DNA of 64,000 nt from Chamaecyparis obtusa (lineage: Eukaryota; Streptophyta; Pinopsida; Cupressales; Cupressaceae). The translations under genes were made by a program, and so were the position numbers. The notes below the pieces were generated by a model that saw only the letters and a list, made by a program, of their open reading frames with translations, did no database searches and was not told the DNA's origin. Positions 35,801 through 48,500 of this stretch are shown in pieces; positions within the stretch are counted from its first letter, which is position 1, and each line of letters opens with the position of its first letter. Location: NCBI GenBank assembly GCA_027943335.1, contig BSBK01006751.1:836501-900500 (forward strand). The letters run 5' to 3'.

Positions 35801-37660
35801 GGCTTTTATTTCATGCTTTGGTCTAATGCATCAATTAAATTCTTGTTAGAAGTTGTAGATTTGTTGGGCTTGTGTAGGGATTTTGATAAGTAGGTTTGGT
35901 TGGGACTATTGTTAAAGTATGTTGTAATGAAACATTTCTTAGATTATTTTCTATTGATGAACTTTGTCATATGATGTTAGGCTTCAGATGACTCCATTGT
36001 CTAATGGGATGAGGCACTAATCTTAGCTAGGTATGGGATTTATATGTTTTGTGCTACTCTCATTTAGGTGGTCCTTGTTATAAAAATTGTAATAAATCAA
36101 AGACTATCATACTTTTATGAGAATTTTGTTATCCTACCCTATCTCATGCTCCATGCAGGTTGGTGTTCAATGGGTGATTAGCCATCATCTAGTATATCCT
36201 GGCTATGTTTGATGCCTCATATGAGGTATATTTGTTTATGCAATGCCATGTTGTGAGTTTGTAAAGTATGAATTGAAAGGCATTAAGATTTACCCACCTT
36301 GGTTTTGTAGAGCCTAAAGTGTAGAAGGATTTGTAATCCTTGTTAGTTGGTCTAGTCCTCTCAAGATTTCGCTACTTGGAGTTGGATTCTCCTTAGAATT
36401 TTTTGAAGATTAATGGTAGTTATTTTGTAGTGTAAATCCTTTTGGGAACTAACACCTACTTTTTCTAGGACCCATGATGTATGTTTCTTATGTGGATAAA
36501 GCAAAAAAATGTATTCCTAACCCACTTATTTTTTCAGTTTCTAAGCATGTTTAATCCTACTCATTTCATATGGTAAGTGTAGGTCTACCTTTCTATGATG
36601 GAAATAGTCTATTATAAATTTAGAAGATCCTCCCTATTGTTGTTTCCTTTTTTGAAGTAACAACTCCTACTTTTTTGGGAACTCTGACTAGTAGTTACCT
36701 GCTAGGCATTACTTTCCCATTCCTATCACCATTCACAGTTGGTTCTTGTCTATAAAGTATGAATATTGGCCTAGTTTTATCTATCATGTAGTGTTTCTAC
36801 TAGCTATTAGAATAATTATGGAGTTGTGACCAATGGGAACTCTTATATTTTAGGATATTATGAATACTTTATCACTGCTAACTCCTAGCCACATTCTCCC
36901 TATTTCATGTTCTTCCTTTCTGCAAGCACCAAGACCACATTAAAAGATGGCATTATGTTTTCTTGAGAGTTGTGGCATCAACATGGGTTGCATGGAATTC
37001 CCTTGGTCCCTATACAATTTTATAATATCAAAATATGTATAAATGTGTAGTGAGAGCTATGAGAAGGGATAGGAGTATACTAGAGAAGTGATGAAATATA
37101 TTTCTCCTTATCTAATAACTAAAAGATTGGGGGAAGGAAGAGAAGGTTGTAGCACAAGTTTAAAGAATATTTTCCTCTAGGCTGTCAAAATAAGGCTAAG
37201 ATATTTTGATAGGGGATATAGTGAATTATAAGATGTAAATATCTCTGCTATTGTGTGAGAGATGAAAAATTTAGGGGAAGTGTTAAATTTCATGTTACTC
37301 AATTGTATGCATGTGTCGTAAGTAGATGGTCTAAATTTCATTATTAAAATTAGTGTTTGATGTTATTGCTTCTATAACCTAATTTCTCTAGTGGTTGGAA
37401 ATGATTGTGAGAGTGGTTGCTATGATTCAATATCATTCATGAGGCTCCTAGTCTTAGACTACAACAAATATCCATAAATAAACAAAAGTGAATCAGTGGG
37501 ACTCAGAGTACATTCAGTTATAATGGAGAAAAAACTAGGATAAAGGTACACTGATTATAAATAGAAACTAGGTATAAAACACTAAAGAAATGATAATGAG
37601 GTTATCTCAAAAGATAAGAACAAAGACAATGTAGAAAGTTGCACATTATATGATTATTCT
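32890..37660. other. no recognisable feature
   Basis: Nearly 4.8 kb with only short open frames (the longest is 101 codons at 34822-35127, with no family resemblance). No LTR ends, polyprotein motifs or terminal repeats were seen. Confidence 0.45.
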
Positions 37661-37667
37661 TTAAAGG

Positions 37668-37735
37668 CTACTAGCTCAATGCAAGAGAATCGTATTTACA
37701 AGCAGGAGGATGGTGGTTTGATTCCATCGTGTCCT
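37668..37735 (+). ncRNA. tRNA-like sequence with pol III A- and B-box motifs (possible SINE head)
   Basis: TAGCTCAATGCAAGAG fits an A box, and GGTTTGATTCC, 38 bases further on, fits a B box. GGTGG-TTTGATT-CCATC folds as a 5-bp T-arm with a 7-base loop. The acceptor stem does not close, so this is not a working tRNA gene. A tRNA-derived SINE promoter is the likeliest reading. Confidence 0.4.
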
Positions 37736-37737
37736 AG

Positions 37738-37947
37738 TATGACTAAATATGCTACTAAATATACTACTAAATATGTGACTAAATATAAAACTAAATATTT
37801 GACTAAATCAATAACCAAATCAATGACCAAATATGTGACTAAATATATGACTGAACATATGACTAAATATGCTACTAAATATGTGACTAAATATACAACT
37901 AAATATGTGACTAAATATATGACTAAATTAATGATAAAAATCAATGG
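37738..37947 (+). repeat. minisatellite of about 12 bp (GTGACTAAATAT)n
   Basis: About 17 imperfect tandem units begin directly after the tRNA-like sequence. Because the unit is 12 bp and lacks stops, frames are open on both strands (a TKYVTKY-type repeat and its complement). These are not real proteins. Inverted copies of the unit (TTTAGTCA, AGTCACAT) follow at about 37968-38085. Confidence 0.88.
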
Positions 37948-38164
37948 CTAAATAAATGAATAAAATCATTTAGTCATAAATTTAGTCACATTATAAATGA
38001 CTACAAATTAACTACTAATAGTCACATGACTAAGTTTAGTCATTTATATGCAATTTTTAGTAGTTTTTTTAGTCACATATTGTTTCTTTTGTACTACTGA
38101 AATATCAATATGCACAAAATCAAATATGACTTCAAATGAAAAATAATTTATTTGGAAAGTAGAA

Positions 38165-39740
38165 CTAGTTAACTTACCCAATTGACATTCCTTACACATC
38201 ATGTTATCTAGTTTGACTAATTATGGCAATCCTCTAACTGCACTTGTCTTACTTGCTTTGATTAAATTGTCAAAATTTACATGACAAAACCTTCTATGCC
38301 ATATCCAACTATCTTCAACTTTTGCAACCAAACAACTTTATACATTATTATTTAGATGGAATAAATTACCTCTAGTTTTCCTACCGATAGAAATCTAATT
38401 ACCCAATCTTCCAATTATTCTGCACATACCTCCTTTAAATTCTAGTTTGTAACCTTTATCATTTAGTTAACCAACACTCAACACATTATATGTGAGACCA
38501 TCCACAAGATAAAAAAAAATCTATATCACTCTTACAATTCAAAGAAATAGTGCCTTTTCCTTTAACCAAACAAGGTGTATTATTTCCAAACCTTATCACA
38601 CCACCATCAAACTTAATAAACTTACTCTTGTCACCGATCATGTGATATGAGCACTCATTGTCTATAATTCATTCATCATTTATTCCCATGTGATAAACTA
38701 GAGCCTTTTCACCTTCAAATGGATCTTCTTTGACTGCAACAAACATAATCTCCTCTTCCTCATTATCTTCTGATTCCTCATCACTAACTTCTTCATCAAC
38801 TGCAACATAGCACTATTTCTTTCCCTTTCCCTTAAACTTTCTAAACTTATCCTTTTTTTCACCATTAGGACATCTAGTTGTAATACGTCCAATCTTATTA
38901 CATGAAAAATATTTCAATGGAAGCTTGCATTTGTACTTACCAATCCCTCTAGGCAATCTCCTTGCTAGCAGTTCTTCAAGCTCTCCTTATCACTTTTCAT
39001 CGTCTAAGAAACCTTTAATTTCCCTATTATAACTTGACATGCAATTAGAATCATGAATTAATTATTTATCTTTCCTTATCGGTACATTATACATTGACGC
39101 TTTGAAATTTGCCTCAACTTTTGGAATATTGTTATTAAAATTATTTAACTCAAATGCAATAAGCTTACTGATCAGTCCATCTATAGTAACATTGTTAAAA
39201 TTTCTCAATTCATTTATAGAAGACACTCTAATGGCATAAGAAGGCAGTAGGGTTCTCAACATTTTACTTACCATAGCATCTTCCTCAATAGTTCCACCAT
39301 CACCTCTAATAGAACCAGCGACTTCTTTTACTCTTTAACCATATTGTGCAATGTTTTTTCCTTATACCATCTTCATGTCATCATACTTACCTCTAAGACT
39401 ATCTTCCTTATCTTTTTGCACATGAATATCTCCACTATAGATTAGTTTCAACTTTTCTCAAACATCATAGGTAGTATCAAGTCAACAAACATCAACATAT
39501 TCAATATCATATAAGGAACTTACAATAGCTTCTTGTACTTGAGTATTCTCTTGTTGTTCCTTCAGTTGATCGACATTGAGAGTTCCATCGAGAGTGGTAT
39601 ACTTGTGTGTGACATGCATCCAGTATTGTGATCCCATACCTTTCAGATATAATTTCATTATGTCACTTGGGAGATTTCTTCCTCATCATTGTTATATATT
39701 TTCCTCAAGTTGTTAAGATTACCACAAAGAGGGACAACGC
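38165..39740 (-). pseudogene. copia-2 gag, protease and start of integrase
   Basis: On the minus strand are MLRTLLPSYAIRVSSI and ISKLIAFELNNF (39274-39062), the Gag region that in copia-1 reads LLPIYAI...GKLTAFEL. A zinc-knuckle remnant (YFSCNKIGRITTRCP, His replaced by Thr) and an acidic EEEIMFVAVKED stretch follow, then the protease block WIIDNECSYHMIGDKSKF, where the usual DSG is DNE. FGNNTPCLVKGKG, a degenerate RKTRGNLFHL and WHRRFCHVNFDNLIK...CQLGK come last. Stops and frame changes are scattered through it. It is related to copia-1 but a distinct family. Confidence 0.8.
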
Positions 39741-39752
39741 TCTAATACCAAT

Positions 39753-40569
39753 TGTTAGTATTATCAGGTCTAAGATTACTAAGAGGGGGGTGAATCAATA
39801 GTCTAATAATATTAAAATTTTCATAAATCATTTAACAACTTACATCAATTAAAATCCATTGCATGCATAAGAAAAACATTAAAGATAAACATCCACAACC
39901 ATGCAACACAATAACACCAATATTTTCTTGTGGAAACCCAATTTTAAAAAACCACGTGTGGGGATGGAACCCAAAAATAATTTTACACTCTTCTAAAGTA
40001 TTCATGGGTTAAGATCTTAGCCCTATTAAAAGATTACAAATGCCTGGTTAAGAGCAAGACCCTATTAGGAGCCACCTGATTAAGGGATTTACCTCTACCC
40101 CTATTAGGATATTTTCCCTATTAGGATTTTTACCCTATTAGGAGTAGCCATGTTAAGGGATTTTAAAGCCTACTTAAATATTCACCTAGTTAAAGGATTT
40201 ACAAATCATACCTGTTAGAGTGTACCCGGTTAAGGGATTTTCTTGTAGAAACTGTTAGGAATCAAAACGTACAATGATGTGAGAAAATAAAACTTCTCCT
40301 ATGCTAGTACAGATCTAGTCCAAGATCAATCTCTTCTTCACATGCAAAACATCCAAACATTGCAATCACACATCTGCATTCATGATCCGCCTCTTCTACA
40401 CAATCTCTTAATATGTCAAAAATATATAAATACATTTTCACTAACTAGGTCAAAAAAGACCCTAAATACATTTGAATTACATCATTCCAATTCTTTCTTT
40501 CTCAGTACTTGAACCCTAAAATATGAACTACCAATTAACAATTACAATTTCAACTTCATGTCAGCCTCC
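39753..40569 (-). repeat. copia-2 LTR, interrupted by CACTA-2
   Basis: It starts TGTTAGTATTATCAGG next to the primer-binding site. It carries CCCTATTAGGA and GTTAAGGGATTT units at 40060-40240, like other copia LTRs here. It stops at 40569 where CACTA-2 begins. Confidence 0.72.
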
Positions 40570-40600
40570 CACTAGTACATTTGACCTTAAATTTTGACTA
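40570..40600 (+). repeat. CACTA-2 left terminal repeat
   Basis: CACTAGTACATTTGA matches the CACTA-1 ends. The subterminal motifs beyond it differ: TTGGTCG, TTGACTAA and TTAGTCGAAAGTTCGACCAA occur at about 40632-40725 instead of the TGTCGGA type. Confidence 0.78.
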
Positions 40601-43030
40601 AACAATTAGACCATCAAATAGAAATGTTTAGGTTGGTCGCATTATAGAAGGAAAAATTTATTTTTTTAATACATGCCCATATTGGTTGAAATTTTGACTA
40701 ACATTGTGTTAGTCGAAAGTTCGACCAACACAAGCATAACTTAAAGTAAAAAAAAAAGGTCTGAAACTTCATTTCAGCACGCACAAAGGAAGAAGCTAGA
40801 ACAGGAGGTAGAAGCAAAGGAGGTATGTGTTGAATGTGTATGTGCAGAATGCGTATGTGCTAAAGGTCAAAAGGAGGTAGAAGCTAGAACAGGGTAGAAG
40901 TGAAGGAGGTATGTGTTGAATGCGTATATTTCCAATTTCTATCATTGAGCATTATAATTTTGAACAGTTTGCATGCATTGTCCATGACTTCAAATTGCAC
41001 ATGTATCCTTGTTGGCATTCTATAAAACATTACAGTTTAATTTATGTGCCACTTAGTTCCAAAACCCTAATCTTTGCATCAACTGGAAGCCATGTCCAAA
41101 GGGGTGCCCAATCACTAAGCCCCGAATCAAGCCACAGTTCTACCAATCATTGGTCAACAACCCGCACATAGAATAAATTCAAATGGTCTAGGTTTACTAC
41201 AAATGAGTCCTAAATAATAGGGTAACCTCACATGTCATACATTACTTGTAATTCAGCTACTCAATCCATTCCTTGACAATTCATCAATAGGCATCAGAGA
41301 GTGAGAGCTTTTAATCCATTCATCCATAGGCACCCTTGTCAAACTACTCTTAACATGAAGAGATCAAGAAATGGTGAGGCAGAAGAAGAGGGGCATAGGA
41401 AGAGGTCCAAGCAAGGCTTAATGCCCAATAAATCTGAACCATCATCTTGGAGAGGGAATAAATTACACATGTGGGAGGTACAACAAACCGATCAATCTAC
41501 TTACCCTAGTTGCAGAGCAAAATCCTCTTCATCATTTCCTAATTTTTTTTACAAATATCATTTTCTTAATTAATTTTTAATTTATATTTCAATCTCCACA
41601 TTAAGCTTATAAATCATTAGTTTGAAGATCTTGAACAAAATAAAATGATACATATTCCTAATAATTTTAAAAATTAATGGATACACATACCTTATAACTA
41701 TTGAAATTTATAATTTGAAATCAAACATCAATACACCAATAGAAAACTGATTACTTTGTAAAGATTTTAAGTTAAGATAAACAAGAAAGAAAAGGTATAG
41801 CAAGAAAATAGGTGCTATTATATTTAAACATAGACATTTATTACTTAGTGAAGAATACTCAAAATAGAGATCAATGGTGAAGACAAAAGGCATTCTTACA
41901 TTTAGTTAAGGGTAGTACTTAAAGAATAATATAGATCAATAGTGAAGATTAAAAGTCACCCTTACATTTAATGAGGAGTACGTATTATATAGAAGAATGA
42001 AAGAAATTAGAAGCTACACTCCTCCTTACTGAAGAGTATTTATGGAATATAAAGAATATTAAAAACCATCCCCACCCTTAGTGAAGAGTATTTATAGATC
42101 AATCACAAAGAGCCTAAAAAAAGTACTTAAAGAATTATAGAAATTAAGAGCCTCTCATTCTATTCCTCTTCCTCCATTCTCATGGAAATTCCCTTGACCA
42201 TAAGATTTCCTATTAACAATATGAGATTTATCCTCTTGCAAAAACAACTTCCACCGTACCCTACATTATCTAATTTATTCACCAATTTCTAAAGATAGTG
42301 ACTCCACAAATTGTGATTCTCTAGTTGGGACAGTCATCACACTATTCCCCTAAGCACTATGGCTTTTCCTTCTCATCCACAAGAAACTCTAACATCATTC
42401 TAAACTCTTCTATACTCTACCCATATCCATTCCAATCCATTGATCCAATCTATTCATACTTTTCTCATTGACCTTTCCATCATCCATCATTACCAAACTT
42501 CTCATTTTTTAGTACTATCCTTTGCATAATGCTGCCTTGGATGAATGTCCTTTAGTGAACTATCACCTTATCCTCCATACTATTAGTGAGTCATGCTACT
42601 GAGCCTCTAAAATATTTCATGTACTTCTTGCAAAAACTTGACTTGCTGTCTACTCTCCTTTGATCTTCCATCAAGAACTATTGCATGCTCATTGTTGTTT
42701 GGCATGACTATCATGGGATGATTGTCCTCATTGTGATGTTTCTTGTGGCTATACTTGGATTGTTGGTTGTCTTCAGCTGTCTTCAAAATTTTACCTTCAT
42801 GGTTAACTAAAAATCCTTTGAGATCAACGTTCTTTTGACACCAACTTTTTTAACATTGACTATTATACCTATTAGTTCATCATTCCCTTGGCCTAGTTTG
42901 CTTTGTTCAACTCCAACAACATTTCTGATTGTCAAATGACCATTTAGATTGTCTTCCATTTTAGCCTTTTAAATTCTTCATAGGACTGACTATTCTATGG
43001 TTTTCCTTTTCTGTTTCTATATGGAAACCA

Positions 43031-43482
43031 TTATCAACATGCCATCCAACATTTTCAAGGCCGTTCTTGTCTTGCTTGTAAGCTTTTATAGACTGTTTCT
43101 ACATAACCTTAATGTTTGGACTTACAATTGTCCACTATTTTCTTAGGCAAGACTGTCACTTCAACATGAAGGTTGTCATAATTTTGTTTTAGCACTATCC
43201 ACTGATATTTATGGGACTTGAATTTCCATCTATTGGGCTGTCATTTTTGTTCACCATCCTTTTATAGACTGAATTTCTCAAAAATAATGACAAATGCCAA
43301 GGCAAAAAGGGCAGTAAAATATTGTGCTTTTTCACTTCATGGATTGTCTCTCCTCACAAGACCCTGCAAAACATTTTTATAATAATCTTGATTTCAATGT
43401 GCAAAGTAATACCAAGAGAACAAATTATTAATCAACAAATATAGTCTATGACAACAAAGATGTATTGTCTTGCATATATTGA
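43031..43482 (+). repeat. 452-bp direct repeat, copy A
   Basis: TTATCAACATGCCATCCAAC and the following 430 bases recur at 45073-45525 with few differences. No coding sequence or terminal structure was seen in it. Confidence 0.88.
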
Positions 43483-45072
43483 ACCATCAAGACCTTGCAT
43501 TCACCTGAGGTGAATATTTTTATAGATACCAAAGGGATTTTTTTTCATAGAATAAAGTTACAACACCATTGAGACATAATTATTTTGGGTGAACTAGATC
43601 ATGGACATATATTGATTCTAGAACCTTAACTTCTTGGGTCTTCATTTAATGAAATAAAAAAGTTGGAGCCAAGAAGGGGGGAGGTGAGACTGCAAATTCT
43701 TTATCAAAATTGGTTTACATTTTAGGGTGAATAGATGTTTTCTTTGACATAAACACGAACAAAGCTAGGTATAAAAAAAATATCCTCGAATAAATTTCAC
43801 ATGATATTATATAGATATTGATTGTATTTATCCCCTTAAGGTAGAGAGGATCCACATAATGTGGATAGAAACCTTTATAATATTACTCTCACTTGAGTTA
43901 AAAAGGAATGTAGCCTATGTCAATATATATAACTTATCTAAAAAATTTATATACCCCACCCAATGTATTTTTAATATGCTTGATGAGGGCCCATTTATGT
44001 CCTTTTTTAGTATATACTTTTATGTTGTCCTAGATTTGTTTTATTATTCTAAGATTATGGACTATGTGGTTTAATACCCTTTTGACAAGTCATGATGTTG
44101 AACTATCTTTCTATATCTAGTGTCCTTTTTGAAAAAAAACTATGAATACTGATGAATGAAATATAAGTATATTTTCATGAATAAATTATGGTTAGTTTTG
44201 CATTTCAAATATTGATGAATGTGTTAGATCTATGTGGGTACTAACCTCGTTGATGTAGCTATTTGAATAATTCTAATTATGTAGTGATGGAGTAAATTCA
44301 TAATTAGATATGACAAGTATTTTGAAGAAGTCAAGAGACATCAAAGGAGGAAGGAGTCAACACTATTATGAGCAATAGTCCAATTGTTGCATCCATAGAA
44401 CATTCCTTTCATCAACAGAATGACATTTATCTCTATAATTTCTTACCATGTGTGATAACATGGTGAATAAAGGAGAGGATATAATGTGAAGCTATGTTGG
44501 AATAGAGTCCTACCTTGTTCCACTTCTCTTGTTCCTAGTTTTATGTTTTCAATAAAACCCCTCTTCCTAGTGACAAATTGAGGAGTTAAAGTAGCTAGGT
44601 GGTTATAATTTTTGTTTTATATAAGTTCTCCAAAATTTCCTTAGAAACTATTGGTTGAGTTATTAATATACTTTGCACTTTATTTTCTGAATAAAGATCA
44701 AGTTCTATTATTGTGTGTTATTAACATGAGTGGATGAAGATCTCTTGGATGTTTAATATCTCAAATTATAGTTTATTGTTAGGGAGACTCATCCAATGTG
44801 GGCCACTTGGTGAGGATTACTTTGATTTTAATTTTGTAGATAATCTTTAAAGATACTTTTAAATTTTTTTGGTAATTTAGTAGTTGATTGTCCCTGCAGT
44901 CACAAAAATACAATTGTATGAGTGTTCTTGTAGCCAAAGAAGAATAGAGAAGTTGTTTTAATTAGTTGATAAGTTACTATTTCAATATAAGATTTAGTTT
45001 AGCTCATTCATAGTAGATAATGGTTAGGTCATGTACTGTATTTCCTTTACGATATTTAGTTCAATATTCCAA

Positions 45073-45525
45073 TTATCAACATGCCATCCAACGTTTTCAA
45101 AGGCCATTCTTGTCTTGCTTGTAAGCTTTTATAGACTGTTTCTACACAACCTTAATGTTTGGACTTACAATTGTCCACTATTTTCTTAGGCAAGACTGTC
45201 ACTTCAACATGAAGGTTGTCATAATTTTGTTTTAGCACTGTCCACTGATATTTATGGGACTTGAATTTCCATCTATTGGACTGTCATTTTTGTTCACCAT
45301 CCTTTTATAGATTGAATTTCTCAAAAATAATGACAAATGCCACAACAAAAAGGTAGTAAAATATTGTGCTTTTGCACTTCATGGATTGTCTCTCCTCACA
45401 AGACCCTGCAAAACATTTTTATAATAATCTTGATTTCAATGTGCAAAGTAATGCCAAGAGAACAAATTATTAATCAACAAATATAGTCTACGAAAACAAA
45501 TATGTATTGTCTTGCATATATTGAA
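45073..45525 (+). repeat. 452-bp direct repeat, copy B
   Basis: Same orientation as copy A, 2042 bp downstream. The near-identity implies a recent local duplication compared with the age of the other repeats here. Confidence 0.88.
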
Positions 45526-48500
45526 ATCTTTTTATAGGTCACAACAACAACTTTAGAAGTTGGACCAAAAAGTTTATGCCCTCTGCATGTGGACTATCAA
45601 AACAAACCATGTTTCTAGCTTTTCACAGTCTTCTTGAAGGCACAAGACTAGAAATCCCTACCATTATGAATCAATAAGCTTAATTTTTTCAACACCTATC
45701 ATGGTCAAATGTTATTTCACCTGACTATTCACCTCAACAAGGTACCACAATCATGTTTTCTTAAGTATTTATTGTCTTTTGATAAGACCCTCAAATTCAA
45801 CCTGTCACACTAGCTACTGACTATCAAAGCACCTGCCTTCACTGCATGAATATCATTCTCTTCATGAGTGTATCATTGAGTGACTTGATTTTTAGTTCTT
45901 AGTTCATGATTGATCTCTCTTATAACCCCTATTGAGCCATAGTGTCCTTTGCATCCAATCTTTACTTCAAGCTATCATGAAACTGATTTCATGGCTTTCT
46001 ACCCTAGCTCAGCATTATTTCTTCATATTCTTTTCTTCTTGGCTGCCTTTCCTTTTTGGGCTCCTTCGTGCATTGTCTCTTGTCTATGTAAAGCATTTCT
46101 TAAGCAAAGTGTTCTTCATAGCATCTTTTGAGACAATCAATCTCACTACTTTTCCATTGCAGACCATGATTGTTTTGAGACAATCAATCTCTGTAGCAAT
46201 ATGACTACTTGGTAATAGTGATTGCATACTCTAAGAATCAATAAATTCATCTATCCATGACAGTGAATGGACCTCTTCTAAATATTTTTGTGTTGAAAGT
46301 GTTTCTACCAAACATGGAAACCTAGGTGAACGTAGAGATAATGCTTGAAAATCAAAGAGGATTGTAGGAAAACATGAAAGACATGATGAAATCAGGAACC
46401 CTGCCAAATATTGATGGATAACCCTATTTAAAGATAGTTGCCCCTGTTGATATAACAAAGACTTTAAACTAAACCTGCTGCTATTAATCCAACTCAACCA
46501 ATTTTTGGAAGGAAACAACATGAAGGATGAAGAAATAATGGAAGGAAATTGATCAATGAAATGCTTGCATAAAAACTTGATTCTTTTTAATTATAATTCT
46601 AATCTAACTCTTGGTTAGGTGGAAGTAAGAGATGCTTAGTTTCAATCCTATGCACTATGAAAATTTAAACTATAATTAGTTTTTGAAAAAATTATAATAC
46701 AAGTGTTTCTATCCAAGCATAGGCACACTACACATCATGGAACACAATTGTGTAATGATGCATGTCATGAAAGTCATAGCCTAGTTACCGAACTCACAAA
46801 GTACAAGAAAATTTCACCTCAATGGTTAGGTAGGTTAGTCCCAGTCTCTACTGCATACTTGTCATCAGTACTGAGTGATGGAGAAAAATACTTATTACTT
46901 ATTACTTATTGCATCTAGGTGAAGCTCACATGGGCGAAGCATCAAGACTTCAACTATCCCAGTATTTCTCCTACTCAAGCACACTTAACCATGGAGCTTT
47001 TGCCAATGTTAAGTCTAATTAGCTTGCTACCCCATTTACAAAACCTTCAAAAAGTGTCATGCCTTATGAACCATTCAATATAAATCTCTTTTAGCTCATC
47101 AATTGATAAGTAGGAGATATCTTCTACTTATAAAAATGATTCTTAATCATCTTCTTCTTCTTCCTATTTCACTAGTGTATCTCACCGCCTCACCATAGTG
47201 AAGCAGAGATCATCACACTGTTCATTGTTGTTGGTCATCGGGTCATGAATTTTTAACCAGTCCAACACTTGAGACCTTAAATATATTGGATTTTATATTC
47301 ATATACACAATGAAGGTTGAATTTAGCTGATATGATCCTTTCTGTAGATAGATTACTAATATTGGAAGTACTATGGACTTGTAGAGGCAATTTAATAGTT
47401 TAGGAAACTAAGAAATGAGTTATCATTATGGTAAGCCACAAGAATGGTCTTGGGAGTATTATTGGAGGTGCTTAACTTTGGAAAGTTACCATGTTAATGT
47501 CATTAAAAAAATACAAAAAATTAAGGCCTACAAGATTTTATGATAATGTTCTATTTGAAATAGGGTGCTCAAGTTAACAATGAAATAAAAAAATCCATGC
47601 TTGTATTCATATGATTAGGAGAGGTTTCTTTGTGTTTTCATTACTTAAGAGTAGCCTATATATGGAGGAAAGGAGTCCTACAATGTTATTCAGTTTCCCT
47701 AGTTATTTACCTGATTTATTTATTTAAATCTACTCTTTACAACTATTTTTCTATCTATACACCCTCTATTGCTATTGTAATGGCAAAGCATCAGAACCGT
47801 CCATTTCTAAACTTTGATTTGGTATGATAAATGTCCCTTTGCATTGAGAAAATTATATTTGAAAAAATGGTTTTTAAGTAACGATTTGTATCTGCAGGTT
47901 ATAAACAAATCATCCTTCTTCCACCAACGAGTCATTCCATTCAAGAAAGACCATGTCTGATGATATCAACACACAAAAAAAATAGGGAGACAATTGCTAG
48001 ACTATGGTCTAACTTAAAAAGAAAAAGTGATGGAAAATGTTATTGTCCTTGCAAAATTTGTAAGGGCTTAAAGACTCAAAGATATCTAATCAAAATAGTT
48101 GAGAAACATTGTAGGCAACATGGTCACATTGAAGGGGGAAACAAATTTTGTCCATTGGTATGTATTTTAATAATTTATAAAATACATAAGACATATTTTG
48201 ATGATGACATCATGGTCATGGTTAATATAAGGTCATCATTTTCATATAGGTCAACCTCCCTGAGTTTCATGTTATGGACCATGACAATCCGGAGAATGTG
48301 GATTTCCAAATGAGGGAACATGGAGGTGTGAATATAGAAGTAGAAGGTAATGATACCATGGAAGAAGACCACAATGATGAAGAAGATCATGATGATCAAG
48401 ATGATGATGATGATGATGATGATGATGCAGACCTTGATGTACCTATACTTGAGAAGGCACACGAGCCCCTATATGAAGGCTCTGAAAAAACTCTTCTTGC

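Larger units (their letters stand above)
38165..40569 (-). mobile_element. copia-2, truncated Ty1-copia element
   Basis: Minus-strand element with an LTR at 39753-40569, a primer-binding site (TGGTATTAGAGC, one change from the tRNA complement) at about 39741-39751, and gag, protease and integrase start at 38165-39740. It is cut on the left at about 38165, inside the integrase zinc region, where it meets the minisatellite. On the right its LTR is interrupted by CACTA-2 at 40570. Confidence 0.78.
40601..47950. other. CACTA-2 left arm, no gene recognised
   Basis: It contains a short tandem duplication near 40790-40920 (AGGAGGTAGAAGC and GGAGGTATGTGTTGAATG twice), a 452-bp direct repeat pair (listed separately), and chance open frames such as 41301-41573 and 46231-46521 without family resemblance. 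It may hold captured or decayed sequence. Confidence 0.5.

Noticed and set aside
37679..37951. 90-residue TKYVTKY-repeat protein and its complement
   Set aside because: The frames are open only because the 12-bp minisatellite unit has no stops; there is no start context or flanking gene structure.
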